From Salvelinus alpinus (Eukaryota > Chordata > Actinopteri > Salmoniformes > Salmonidae), in NCBI RefSeq assembly GCF_045679555.1, contig NC_092091.1:78764685-78828684 (forward strand): a DNA stretch of 64,000 bases, in the 5' to 3' direction. The first letter of the stretch is position 1. Every line of letters starts with the position of its first letter. Under the pieces are notes generated by a model that saw only the letters and a program-made list of their open reading frames with translations, ran no database searches and had not been told where the DNA came from. The translations under genes were made by a program, and so were the position numbers. Below, in pieces: positions 1-11,007 of the stretch.

Positions 1-330
1 TGTTGTGTTTGTTCTTACTTATTTTCATTGCTATAGAAACAATCCCAAACAATGCTTCACGTATGTTTTAATTGCATAACGTACATTCTAATAAAACATT
101 GATTTTTAAAGCACTTCTCATGCAGTTTGTTGATAGCCACACAATTATAAATTATTTTGTAATTATTGATCAGTATTTGAACAGAGAAAGGTCCATGGTA
201 TGATTGTATAATAGAAGGTAGATGTTGGGTATTCATCCTACTGTGTAGTTAAAATATTTCAAGAGTTAATAAAACTATTAGAATTAATATTTATTTTAAG
301 TTAAAATATGAACAAATATTTGTATATACA
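1..330. other. AT-rich sequence, nothing recognised
   Basis: No convincing ORF, repeat unit or RNA gene is visible. Confidence 0.5.
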
Positions 331-880
331 GCAGGGGTGGGCAACCTTTTTGGCTCGACATCGGGATCTTGAAATTCAACGGAGGGACGCATTTTTTGGG
401 GGAGCAATTGTTTGTTAAAATCAAATTTGCGGGGGCCTCCCGAGTGGCGCAGCGGTCTAAGGCACTGAATCGCAGTGCTTGAGGCGTCACTACAGACCCA
501 GGTTCGATCCCAGGCTATGTCACAGCTGGCCATAACAGCATCGTCCGGGTTTGGTAGGCCGAGATTTCCTTGTCCCATAGCCACACCTGTGGCGGACAGG
601 GCGCATGCATGCTGACACTGTCGCCAGGTGTACGGTGTTTCCTCCGACACAATGGTGTGGCTGGCTTCCGGGTTAAGCAGGCATTGTGTCAAGAAGCATT
701 GTGTCAAGACTCACGGCTCTCGACCTTCGCCTCTCCCGAGTCCGTACGGGAGTTGCAGCGATGGGACAAGACTAACTACCAATTGGATACCATGAATTTA
801 GAAAAGATCTGCGTCTCGGATTTAAGTCCCTGCCGGATACGACCCGCGGGCTGTACTCCCCCCCCCCCTCCCCCCCCTTG
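331..880. mobile_element. hAT-like remnant hosting a SINE
   Basis: The left edge begins caggggtgggcaaccttttt, the common start of hAT-type non-autonomous elements. The sequence resumes after the SINE at about 793 and ends near 880 in a poly-C tract preceded by cgacccgcgggctgta, which resembles a decayed opposite terminus. A clean 8-bp target duplication is not visible, so this is a tentative call. Confidence 0.4.
434..792 (+). mobile_element. tRNA-derived SINE, salmonid Slm type
   Basis: The head ggcctcccgagtggcgcag is a tRNA-like A-box region, and ggttcgatcccaggct is the B box, about 60 bp downstream as expected for an RNA polymerase III promoter. The body (gccacacctgtggcgg, ctcggctctcgaccttcgcctctcccgagtc-like sequence) matches the tRNA-Leu-related SINE family I recall as widespread in salmonids. 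The 3' A-rich tail is missing. It sits inside hAT-like sequence. The family name is from memory; the tRNA-derived head is read directly. Confidence 0.75.
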
Positions 881-1226
881 ATCTACAGTATGAGGGAATT
901 AAGTAAAATAAACTTAATGCCAATAAACAGTTTTTATTTTTAAAGTATTTCAATGTTAAGCGTTATATCTTTGTTCATTTGATGGTAAGTAGTACATAAA
1001 TCATTTGATATCCACTGTTCTCCACAAAAAGAATGCTGAGATTTTTTGATATATTAATTCTTTACATTTGACAAATAAACAATCTAATAATTAACTTAAA
1101 TAAATCCTTCTTTTAACATACATGCAACTAAAGTAGCCCTTAATGCAACTTAATGTTATAAGATGACTTAGATGTTCTCTTCTTACAAAAATACAAAAGC
1201 CTTTCACAATGTACAGTATGTATGGA
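881..1226. other. AT-rich spacer, nothing recognised
   Basis: No gene or repeat recognised. Confidence 0.5.
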
Positions 1227-1545
1227 CAGTGGGGCAAAAAAGTATTTAGTTAGCCACCAATTGTGCAAGTTCTCCCACTTAAAAAGATGAGAGAGGCCTG
1301 TAATTCTCATCATCAGCTAAGCAGGGTTGGTCCTGGTCAGTCCCTGGATGGGAGACCAGGTGCTGCTGGAAGTGGTGTTGGAGGGCCAGTAGGGGGCACC
1401 CTTTCCTCTGGTCTAAACAAAGATCCCAATGCCCCAGGGCAGTGATTGGGGACACTGCTCTGTGTAGGGTGCCGTCTTTCGGATGGGACGTTAAACGGGT
1501 GTCCTGACTCTCTGAGGTCATTAAAGATCCCATGGCACTTATCGT

Positions 1546-1579
<34 letters not shown>

Positions 1580-2041
1580 AATTCCCAATCTGGCCCTCAA
1601 CCATCACGGTCACCTAATAATCCCCAGTTTACAATTGGCTCATTCATCCCCCTCCTCTCCCCTGTAACTATTCCCCAGGTCGTTGCTGCAAATGAGAACG
1701 TGTTCTCAGTCAACTTACCTGGTAAAATAACGGTAAAATTAAATTAAATTAAAAATCATAGGTACACTTCAACTATGACAGACAAAATGAGGGGGAAAAA
1801 TCCAGAAAATCACATTGTAGGATTTTTAATGAATTTATTTGCAAATTATGGTGGAAAATAAGTATTTGGTCACCTACAAACAAGCAAGATTTCTGGCTCT
1901 CACAGACCTGTAACTTCTTCTTTAAGAGGCTCCTCTGTCCTCCACTCGTTAACTGTATTAATGGAACCTGTTTGAACTTGTTATCAGTATAAAAGACACC
2001 TGTCCACAACTTCAAACAGTCACACTCCAAACTCCACTATG
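1227..2041 (+). mobile_element. Tc1-like transposon, 5' part only, split by a SINE
   Basis: It begins cagtggggcaaaaaagtatt, a common salmonid Tc1 inverted-repeat start, and runs through the usual 5' non-coding region (ccacttaaaaagatgagaga; later ataaaagacacctgtccaca; ends at actccactatggcc). It stops where the transposase would start, so the coding part and right terminus are absent. A 5S-derived SINE at 1313-1750 is inserted within it, with short duplicated 'tcat' at both junctions. Confidence 0.75.
1313..1750 (+). mobile_element. 5S-rRNA-derived SINE (SINE3-like, OS-SINE1 type), 5'-truncated
   Basis: Bases gctaagcagggttggtcctg followed by ctggatgggagacc match the internal promoter region of 5S rRNA, which defines SINE3-type elements. 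The body (cgtctttcggatgggacgtt; taaccccggtgtcctggcta) and the tail ending in tcaacttacctggtaaaata match the second copy at 44.6 kb. About 40 bp of the 5S head is missing. It is not a functional 5S gene. Confidence 0.85.
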
Positions 2042-3270
2042 GCCATCAAGATGTTTATGGAAATTGTATCCTCATATTTGTCTAACATTAACACTGAAGA
2101 CTATACCCCAAGTAAGCAGTTTTTAATTAAATTATATTATACTGCATATTGAAATTATAAAGCCAATGGATCTTGGTGAAATTATATTGGAATTGCAAGA
2201 TTTTAAATGTATTTCACAAGTTCATTGTTGAAGTGACTGCCTTAGCTTCTGACTTTTTGATGTGATGTCATCATTTAAACTATGTGAGTTATTTATGGTT
2301 GTCATGTCTGAAATCTTTGAATGGTCAGTTCTATGTTTTGGTCAAGAAGAGTCATGTTGTAGTCTTTCACTTTACCGTAGGCTACCCTTACCCTAGGCCT
2401 AGTATAACGAAGGCTGGTTCAACAGCAATGCTTCGTGTCTTTAACATCCTGGCAATTTGATTAATTATGTTTCACATGTATTTATTGTTGTTTAAAAAAA
2501 CTGATTGGTTTTAATAAATTAAACTAAAAACAAGCAAACTTATTAGAATGATTCACCTTCCTGGGTTTATGGTGCAACTTTTGGAGATGTGTGAATGCGA
2601 TCTGATTTGTAAAATGGTTCCGATTATGTTCATAAAACATATTTTTCCACGGTGAGTGGACATTCTCCCTTTCAGTTTATATTGGATCTTTGTCCAGCTA
2701 CGGTTAAAAGTGTGGATGTGCGTAAAACCCTCTATAGTCTGTGTTGTTTTTAATATTATTCTCCCACGGGGAGAAATTATGGTGTTTGAGGTTACCATGA
2801 AGTTGTTACAATAAATAATAAAGTAATGACTCTAACAAATGATGGAAAACATCAGTTTTTATTGCCAGCAAGAAACTGCTAGCCATTGGTTGCTAGCTAA
2901 CAGCTGAGAACTGCTAGCTAAATGTCAAGCACAAAAATTCAATTTAGGAAGTACAGACCACAAGAAATCCTCTGATAGCCCTCTAATGGTGAAAGTAAGA
3001 ACTGCCGAAAATGCACAGTCAAAGACAAGAATATTTATTCTGTCAAGAGAGGCAAACTAAAACAAAAGAAATGTGGAACAGTGTGTAAATAACACTGCAG
3101 GAAATTGAATAAAATGCTGGAATGAAACAATTAACTATGCAAATTAGTAAAAGTGGTGTGCATTAAGGAAATAGACGCCTGGCTCAAATGGAAACCTGTC
3201 TCTAATAAGTGCCTGTTGACTCCAGGGATTTAAGCAAATAGACACCCAGACTATTCAATTTAAGTTTTAG
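2042..3270. other. Unassigned sequence
   Basis: AT-rich with no recognisable gene. Short minus-strand ORFs here have no features of coding sequence. Confidence 0.45.
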
Positions 3271-3573
3271 TATAACACTATGTTACTGGGATAATACAGC
3301 CATTCTGTTATCTAGATATAACACTGTGTTACTGGGATAATAAAGCCATTCTGTTATCTAGATATAACACTATGTTACTGGGATAATACAGCCATTCTGT
3401 TATCTAGATATAACACTGTGTTACTGGGATAATAAAGCCATTCTGTTATCTAGATATAACACTATGTTACTGGGATAATAAAGCCATTCTGTTATCTAGA
3501 TATAACACTATGTTACTGTGTTATCTAGATATAACACTATGTTACTGTGTTATCTAGATATAACACTATGTTG
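3271..3573. repeat. 46-bp minisatellite decaying to 29-bp units
   Basis: Units start at 3271, 3317, 3363, 3409 and 3455, exactly 46 bp apart (tataacactatgttactggg then ataatacagccattctgtta). From 3501 the unit is 29 bp because 17 internal bases are lost, and this shortened form is itself repeated at 3530. Confidence 0.95.
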
Positions 3574-3829
3574 CACACAGTGAAATCATCATCATCATAA
3601 AGTAATGGTTGTACATTAATAGACAAGACACTGAACAAATAAGGCATTTAGTCATCATTCGTCATCAATTAATATGCAAATGTTAAGGCTGGTGTATGCT
3701 TCGTCTAACAACGTATGTAAACCATTAGAGTTAGACGAACTGTAAATCAACCAACCAACCAGCAACCAACCTACCAGTCAAAACAATGACAGATAGTAAT
3801 GTTACAGACTCTCATTGTACACAGCACTC
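3574..3829. other. Spacer, nothing recognised
   Basis: Contains a short inverted motif (gtctaac ... gttagac) around 3700-3745 and nothing else recognisable. Confidence 0.4.
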
Positions 3830-4097
3830 ACTTTGTTTTACTACTTTCTTTTCTAACTCTCTCTCTTTATTCTCTCTCTCTTTCTCCTCATCAATCACTC
3901 CCTTTGGCTCCTGGAACATCTCGTTGGTATAGCAGCTTCCTCCATTCCTCATGACCATCATGTTTATCTTCTCAAGCAGCTCAGTGACCTGAGAAGGATT
4001 CTGTTCACTGTTGTTGAAGACATGATATTCCCCATGGCATTGTTATATGAAACACTGAAAATCTGGATCACAAAGTCTTTAATTGATATTCTTATTC

Positions 4098-4437
4098 TGT
4101 TTTCTAGTAGATCTCTATTATTTTCTAGTAGATCTCTATTGTTTTCTAGTAGATCTCTATTGTTTTCTAGTAGATCTCTATTATTTTCTAGTAGATCTAT
4201 TGTTTTCTAGTAGATCTCTATTATTTTCTAGTAGATCTCTATTATTTTCTAGTAGATCTCTATTGTTTTCTAGTAGATCTCTATTGTTTTCTAGTAGATC
4301 TCTATTATTTTCTAGTAGTTCTCTATTGTTTTCTAGTAGATCTCTATTATTTTCTAGTAGATCTATATTATTTTCTAGTAGATCTCTATTGTTTTCTAGT
4401 AGATCTCTATTATTTTCTAGTAGATCTCTATTATTAT
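4098..4437. repeat. 21-bp minisatellite inside the GIMAP exon
   Basis: About 16 copies of ttttctagtagatctctatt plus one base, with a 19-bp variant near 4187-4205 that shifts the reading frame. It replaces the part of the GTPase domain after YTMV. Confidence 0.95.
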
Positions 4438-4782
4438 ACAAGGCACCATTGTATAGTTTGCGGCCTGTTTTCTGAAAGTTGTCTGACTCATCTTCACTGT
4501 GTCCTTCTCTTCCTTCCTGAATCTACCCACTGAGATCACAACCAGGAACACATGGGGACCTCTTGATATCTGTGACAGAGTTTGAGATGCATTTGATTCA
4601 AAAGCTTTCCTTCCCAGGATGGTGTTTCCTGCTGCACTCTTTCCAACTCCAGTCTTCCCCACCAGCACCATCCGGACCTCATCGTGGAGTTCTGTCGGAT
4701 TACAGCAGGGGTGTCAAACTCATTCCACGGAGGGCTGAGTGTCTGTAGGTTTTTGTTCTTTCATTTCAATTATGCCCTATTG

Positions 4783-7700
4783 TCATGAGAATTTCCAATC
4801 CCAAAGATAATAACAATCAATCAATAGCTCTGACCAATTCCCAAGGTTTGTAAGACCATAGGTATAATAATAATTAGTCAAAGACTCAGCTTATACAAAA
4901 GGTTAGTACAGTTTATTCAGAGAACGTTCTAAAGTCAAGAATACAAAACAATTCATTTTATACTGACTTCTCACGCCCACACATTCACACAACCATACGC
5001 CCACACATTCACACAACCATACGCACACACATTCACACAACCATACGCCCACACATTCACACAACCATACGCACACACATTCACACAACCATACGCCCAC
5101 ACATTCACACAGCCATACGCACACACATTCACACAACCATACGCCCACACATACACACAACCATACGCCCACACATTCACACAGCCATACGCACACACAT
5201 TCACACAACCATACGCACACACATTCACACAACCATACGCACACACATTCACACAACCATACGCACACACATACACACAACCATACGCCCACACATACAC
5301 ACAACCATACGCACACACATTCACACAACCATACGCCCACACATTCACACAGCCATACGCACACACATTCACACAACCATACGCCCACACATACACACAA
5401 CCATACGCCCACACATACACACAACCATACGCACACACATTCACACAACCATACGCCCACACATACACACAACCATACGCACACACATTCACACAACCAT
5501 ACGCCCACACATTCACACAACCATACGCACACACATTCACACAACCATACGCACACACATACACACAACCATACGCCCACACATACACACAACCATACGC
5601 ACACACATTCACACAACCATACGCCCACACATACACACAACCATACGCCCACACATTCACACAACCATACGCACACACATTCACACAACCATACGCCCAC
5701 ACATTCACACAACCATACGCCCACACATACACACAACCATACGCCCACACATTCACACAACCATACGCACACACATTCACACAACCATACGCCCACACAT
5801 TCACACAACCATACGCACACACATTCACACAACCATACGCACACACATACACACAACCATACGCACACACATACACACAACCATACGCACACACATTCAC
5901 ACAACCATACGCCCACACATTCACACAACCATACGCCCACACATTCACACAACCATACGCACACACATTCACACAACCATACGCCCACACATTCACACAA
6001 CCATACGCCCACACATACACACAACCATACGCCCACACATTCACACAACCATACGCACACACATTCACACAACCATACGCCCACACATTCACACAACCAT
6101 ACGCACACACATTCACACAACCATACGCACACACATACACACAACCATACGCACACACATACACACAACCATACGCACACACATTCACACAACCATACGC
6201 CCACACATTCACACAACCATACGCACACACATACACACAACCATACGCACACACATACACACAACCATACGCACACACATTCACACAACCATACGCCCAC
6301 ACATTCACACAACCATACGCACACACATTCACACAACCATACGCACACACATTCACACAACCATACGCCCACACATACACACAACCATACGCACACACAT
6401 ACACACAACCATACGCCCACACATTCACACAACCATACGCACACACATACACACAACCATACGCACACACATACACACAACCATACGCCCACACATACAC
6501 ACAACCATGCGCACACACATACACACAACCATACGCCCACACATACACACAACCATACGCCCACACATACACACAACCATACGCCCACACATTCACACAA
6601 CCATACGCACACACATACACACAACCATACGCACACACATACACACAACCATACGCCCACACATACACACAACCATACGCACACACATTCACACAACCAT
6701 ACGCCCACACATTCACACAACCATACGCACACACATACACACAACCATACGCACACACATTCACACAACCATACGCACACACATTCACACAACCATACGC
6801 CCACACATACACACAACCATACGCCCACACATTCACACAACCATACGCACACACATACACACAACCATACGCACACACATTCACACAACCATACGCACAC
6901 ACATACACACAACCATACGCACACACATTCACACAACCATACGCCCACACATTCACACAACCATACGCCCACACATACACACAACCATACGCACACACAT
7001 ACACACAACCATACGCCCACACATTCACACAACCATACGCCCACACATTCACACAACCATACGCACACACATACACACAACCATACGCCCACACATTCAC
7101 ACAACCATACGCCCACACATACACACAACCATACGCCCACACATACACACAACCATACGCCCACACATACACACAACCATACGCCCACACATACACACAA
7201 CCATACGCCCACACATACACACAACCATACGCACACACATACACACAACCATACGCCCACACATTCACACAACCATACGCACACACATTCACACAACCAT
7301 ACGCCCACACATTCACACAACCATACGCACACACATACACACAACCATACGCACACACATTCACACAACCATACGCCCACACATACACACAACCATACGC
7401 ACACACATACACACAACCATACGCACACACATACACACAACCATACGCCCACACATACACACAACCATACGCACACACATACACACAACCATACGCACAC
7501 ACATACACACAACCATACGCACACACATACACACAACCATACGCACACACATACACACAACCATACGCACACACATTCACACAACCATACGCCCACACAT
7601 ACACACAACCATACGCACACACATACACACAACCATACGCACACACATACACACAACCATACGCACACACATACACACAACCATACGCACACACATTCAC

Positions 7701-7990
7701 ACAACCATACGCCCACACATACACACAACCATACGCACACACATGTCCTGCTACCCAGCCGACAGAGATTAGTGACCTTGTTCTTGACACGTACTCCCTG
7801 TTCTCTCCCAAATCTCTAGTCAGGTCGGCACCAAGCTCAGACAGTCTGTGTTTATAATACCATAAAGACATATTGTCTTTACCCTAATTCTGACTAGGAC
7901 TACACATTTATTGATTATGATTTTATACATTCTAATCAATTCCATACAATTATATGTTTCAGGGCGGAATATTCTAATCATTCAATTAAC
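4783..7990. mobile_element. Possible LTR-like insertion carrying the giant 24-bp array
   Basis: Between the two halves of the MITE lies non-repetitive sequence (4783-4971 and 7744 to about 7990) around the minisatellite. It begins tgtcatgagaatttcc and has no coding capacity. A TG start and its position inside another element suggest a solo LTR or similar. The exact right boundary and target duplication are not resolved. Confidence 0.35.
4972..7743. repeat. 24-bp minisatellite, about 115 copies
   Basis: The unit reads cacattcacacaaccatacg followed by cccac or cacac. Two positions are polymorphic throughout (cattcac/catacac and cgcccac/cgcacac), so the array is a string of four variants. Rarer variants agccat occur at 5111, 5183 and 5351, and atgcg near 6508. 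The total of 2772 bp equals 115.5 units. Since 24 is divisible by 3 and stops are absent, very long spurious ORFs cross it in several frames. Confidence 0.98.
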
Positions 7991-8138
7991 AGATCATTTT
8001 CACCTATCACTTATACAACCAGATGAGGGGAGTTCCTTACTAATTAGTTACCTTAATTCATCAATCAAGTACAATGGTAAAAACCCGCAGACACTCGGCC
8101 CTGCGTGGAATGAGTATGACACGTGGATTACAAGGACA

Positions 8139-8429
8139 CTGTTGTTACCTTTGATATGAGTATAATCTTGATGTTCTTCCTGTTAGCACATTGACAAACT
8201 TTTCAGTAAAATAGTTTTCCTCCAATAAGTGGGTAGAACCAGGGATGGTGTCAGTTCATGTTGTGAACATACAAGAAAATGTGTTTCAGTAAAATAGTTC
8301 CAGTAAAAAAGAATAATAATAATGTTTTTCCCTCCAGAGAATAAAATAAATAAAGGGACATAACCACATGAGAACTGTGAGGACTCAAGGTCTGCTACTG
8401 AACTGAGTAAGATGATGCAGATCTCTTAC
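8139..8429 (-). other. Putative intron between FN3 remnant and GIMAP exon
   Basis: Non-coding sequence between the FN3 donor (gtaaga, complement of 8424-8429) and the possible GIMAP acceptor. No other feature seen. Confidence 0.4.
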
Positions 8430-8666
8430 TAGTGCAGATAGTTGTAGAAAGTGCTTTGCTCTGTTCCCCATTGTTCAGTACAGTTGTGACACTGACAGTG
8501 TACTTGGTGCAAGGTTGCGAGAGTTTTGTGGCAGTTCTCAGTACTTGCTGCTCTGGTCTCTGTTCCTAGGCTGCAGTAGGATATGAGAAAGGGTTGTGGG
8601 AATTTCTCCATTCATTCAGCCTTGGACCAGTGGAGAGTGAAGGAGGTATCTTTCAAATGGTCTACC
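8430..8666 (-). pseudogene. Degenerate fibronectin type III exon
   Basis: Minus-strand reading gives DTSFTLHWSKAE, a stop, MEKFPQPFLISYCSLGTET, then after a frameshift KYTVSVTTVLNNGEQSKAL and STTICT followed by the donor gtaaga. The tryptophan of strand B, the YC of strand C and the Y-T-V-S-V strand F identify an FN3 domain close to the intact FN3 exons at 44, 50 and 60 kb. A nonsense codon and a frameshift show it is dead. It probably belonged to the same gene as the next FN3 remnant and the GIMAP exon. Confidence 0.7.
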
Positions 8667-8764
8667 TTTAAGTCTCTGAGTGTTTGTTAAAGAGTACAAA
8701 ACAATATCTATCCTAAAAATAAAAAACTAAGTCAGTGAAACAGAAGTAAAACCAAACTCTTTAC

Positions 8765-9025
8765 CTGTGGATAGGGATGCTGAGACACATCTGATTTGTC
8801 TTCCATCTTCTCCCTCTGTAGCCACGTTGAACAGGTACTTTTCACCAGGTTTGAGACTGCTTATTTCAAAGTGATACCTGCGTTTCACTCTTGATGAACC
8901 TGTTTCCCCAGACTGTCTGAGCTGGGGTTCTCCTCAGGGGGTAAAGAGACCACAGACATTCAGAGAGACCTGGGAATGTGATGGCATCACTGACTGAAAC
9001 TGGATCTCGCCAGGAGGGGGCAGCA
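8765..9025 (-). pseudogene. Degenerate fibronectin type III exon (PGEI type)
   Basis: The exon is bounded on the minus strand by an acceptor (ccttaaccag) and a donor (ccacag|gtaaag). It reads LPPPGEIQFQSVM at the start and RYHFEISSLKPGEKYLFNVA then TEGEDGRQIRCVSAS at the end: the tyrosine corner L-K-P-G-x-x-Y and strand F of an FN3 domain. In the centre the frame contains a TGA and the strand B-C region is garbled. In fish immune genes this FN3 subtype usually precedes the PAPDQL subtype seen elsewhere in the window. Confidence 0.7.
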
Positions 9026-10095
9026 CTGGTTAAGGAGGGAAAATCATAGTATGAGATGAAATGTGGCAAATTATTCAATTACTTGTCTGTAAAAGTTGTC
9101 AGCATTTGTGCATGAAGATATAAAATATCATTATTAAACTTGAACCAGCTTTTGAGGAAGCTCATTTGTGTATTTACTTTTCAGACTTGCGTGAAAGAGG
9201 AGTATTTTAACATTTATAAACCTGCCTTCAACTTAAAGGTTGTAAGTTTACGTTCCTGGAAAAAGAGGGTTATCCATTGACTGGTCACTTTTCATTGATA
9301 GACAGTGTTATGTATGTTTACTATAGATAATTGTGGGTTTGAGACTCTACTCTCTCCAGATATATGGGGCTACAGTATGTTTACTCTTATAGTATTTCTA
9401 TGTAGAAGCCATATCAGCCAGTATTGCGAACTGGGACTCGTTGTTGTTTGCCTGTTTTACAACTCAAAGATATTTTACTCATTAAGTCAAAGATGAAATT
9501 AACTGCAATACTGGTCTCAAATATATTAACATAACTAGGCTACACAAAACCACGGTAGACCAATTTTAAATCGAGGCTTTTCATCATATTAAAACGTGTC
9601 CCAGTCCAACATGCCTATCTCTTCCCACTGGGGCGTGGCTTACAGAGAGCTGTCTGAAACAGGATTGAGTTATCTCATCAAGCCGGCTCCAAGGATCGCA
9701 TATTTAATCAAAGTGCTAGGCACTTGTTTTTTGTTTTAAGCCTTTCTGAGCTCTGTCTGAAATAAGAGCTTGTATCGTCGTGTTCCACCGGATCGAGTTA
9801 TCTCATCACACCGGAGTCTGCGGCTTAAACATCTCCCATCCACCATCCCCATCCACAATACCCTCGCATACCTCACGTCTACTAGATGGTAATAGGTGCT
9901 CACGTTGCCCCTAGTGGACAGTATAGCTTCCACATTTCGCCAGGTCCAAATGTAATCTGGTACCTGTAGAATCGGCACGTCCTGGTGTATTCCATAGGAG
10001 AGTGGACAAAATTTGTACCTGTTCCCTTTACCTGGTGATGTTCTTATTGGGTCTCAGAGCAGCTCATATCCTCCAGGTGATTCACTTTTCTTTCT
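9026..10095. other. Unassigned sequence
   Basis: No recognisable gene or repeat. A minus-strand ORF at 9736-9978 lacks any motif I know. Confidence 0.4.
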
Positions 10096-10557
10096 TTTTT
10101 TGAGACGGCGTGGACAGAGATGGTCGATTCGGGTCCTTAGGAAACTATGCAGTTATTTGTTTTTTTAATGTATTTAATGTATTCTTTCTTACATTGTTAG
10201 CCTAGAAAATCTCAAGTGTTATTACATACAGCTGGGAAGAACTATTGGATATAAAAGCGATGTCAACTTACCAACATTATGACCAGGAATACGACTTTCC
10301 CGAAGCGGATCCTTTGTTCGGACCTCCACCCTGGACATGGGATCTTATCCCAGAGGCCGACTAAAAACAACGCGGTCGCCGCAAGAGAGGAAGATGGAGC
10401 GGCCTACTGGTCAGACTCAGAAGGAGAGCACACCATCCACCGCTCCCGAGCATATTACTCGCCAATGTCCAGTCTCTAGATAACAAGGTGGACGAAATTA
10501 GGGCACGAGTTGCCTTCGAGAGAGACATCAGAGATTACAACATTCTCTGTTTCACGG

Positions 10558-11007
10558 TGTTGGATTCGGGCTAAACTTTGAACATTGAGATATTATTAAA
10601 GACATGATAGATCAGACACATAGTATATAAAGGAGTGAGATCTGTAGAAGACAGAGTGACTGTGGAATGTGCTGGGTGGACGGGAGGGTGTCACGGAAGT
10701 GCAATAGGTGATACGAGAGGACATCTGTGGATTAAGCGAAGGAGGGGTTGAGATCAGGAGGTCAGGAGGTCAGATCCCCTGAAGGGAGTAATAAGGGTTT
10801 ATTATCCTGTTACCCTCTTCCTGTCGAACCGTAAGATGTAAGGATTGGAAAGAAGGAGGAGTGTCCAAAGTGGGGTATATATACTTGTGATGGTGAGAAC
10901 ATATTTTTGTCTAAATACAGCTGTGTCGACCCTTTGGGAAGAATTAAACTTGGTTAAGCTTCTCTATTGTCCGTGAGTTATTTACTCTAAAAAATAAGAA
11001 TCTAACA
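10558..11007. mobile_element. Solo LTR (retrovirus-like) in LINE A
   Basis: The 450-bp segment begins TGTTGG and ends TAACA and is flanked by a 4-bp duplication acgg (10554-10557 and 11008-11011). It interrupts the LINE sequence ttcacggaaacatgg precisely. A TATA-like tatataaagg is at 10624 and an attaaa near 10944, consistent with LTR promoter and polyadenylation signals. A 4-bp duplication fits endogenous retroviruses or some Gypsy elements; no internal genes remain. Confidence 0.8.

Larger units (their letters stand above)
4706..8125. mobile_element. hAT-like MITE split by a 3.2-kb insertion
   Basis: The left end caggggtgtcaaactcattc and the right end (gcagacactcggccctgcgt ... gagtatgacac) are the two termini of a small hAT-type MITE. 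They are flanked by 8-bp duplications gattacag (4698-4705) and gattacaa (8126-8133), the length expected for hAT. Its middle is interrupted by about 3.2 kb (4783 to about 7990) containing the 24-bp array. Confidence 0.8.
3830..8138 (-). pseudogene. GIMAP/AIG1-type GTPase exon, disrupted
   Basis: Minus-strand reading from about 4695 gives [14 protein letters not shown], then [16 protein letters not shown], the P-loop (G1) and flank of GIMAP immune GTPases. The reading goes on to [14 protein letters not shown], a conserved GIMAP strand, but the segment with the G3 motif (DTPGLF) between them is deleted. After YTMV the frame enters a 21-bp minisatellite (4098-4437). Beyond it come a stop codon and the family's late segment (YHVFNN, QVTELLEKINMMV, GGSCYTNEMFQ) and a charged KER tail. 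Upstream, a hAT-like MITE is inserted at 4706; the exon resumes at 8126 through the 8-bp duplication and meets a possible splice acceptor (aacaacag) at about 8139. Lack of G3, the stop and the insertions make it non-functional. Two FN3 exon remnants lie just upstream on the same strand. Confidence 0.8.

Noticed and set aside
434..520. tRNA gene (also at 16566 and 34035-34100)
   Set aside because: A and B boxes are present, but no cloverleaf closes and each continues into SINE sequence.
1313..1400. 5S rRNA gene
   Set aside because: Only the internal promoter part matches 5S rRNA, and it continues into SINE body and tail; the copy at 44.6 kb shows the same.
3271..3573. CRISPR-like regular repeats (also at 32.6, 38.5, 54.4 and 61 kb)
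   Set aside because: Units are directly adjacent with no unique spacers, and the window is vertebrate DNA; these are minisatellites.
4022..4475. [14 protein letters not shown] repeat ORFs
   Set aside because: Translation of the 21-bp array inside the dead GIMAP exon.
4903..7871. Very long ORFs (about 945 and 966 codons on minus, 421 on plus) of CVWLC/AYGCV/THIHTTIR repeats
   Set aside because: They are translations of the 24-bp minisatellite, which has no stops in these frames and a unit divisible by 3. No start context, domain or flanking exon supports a gene.
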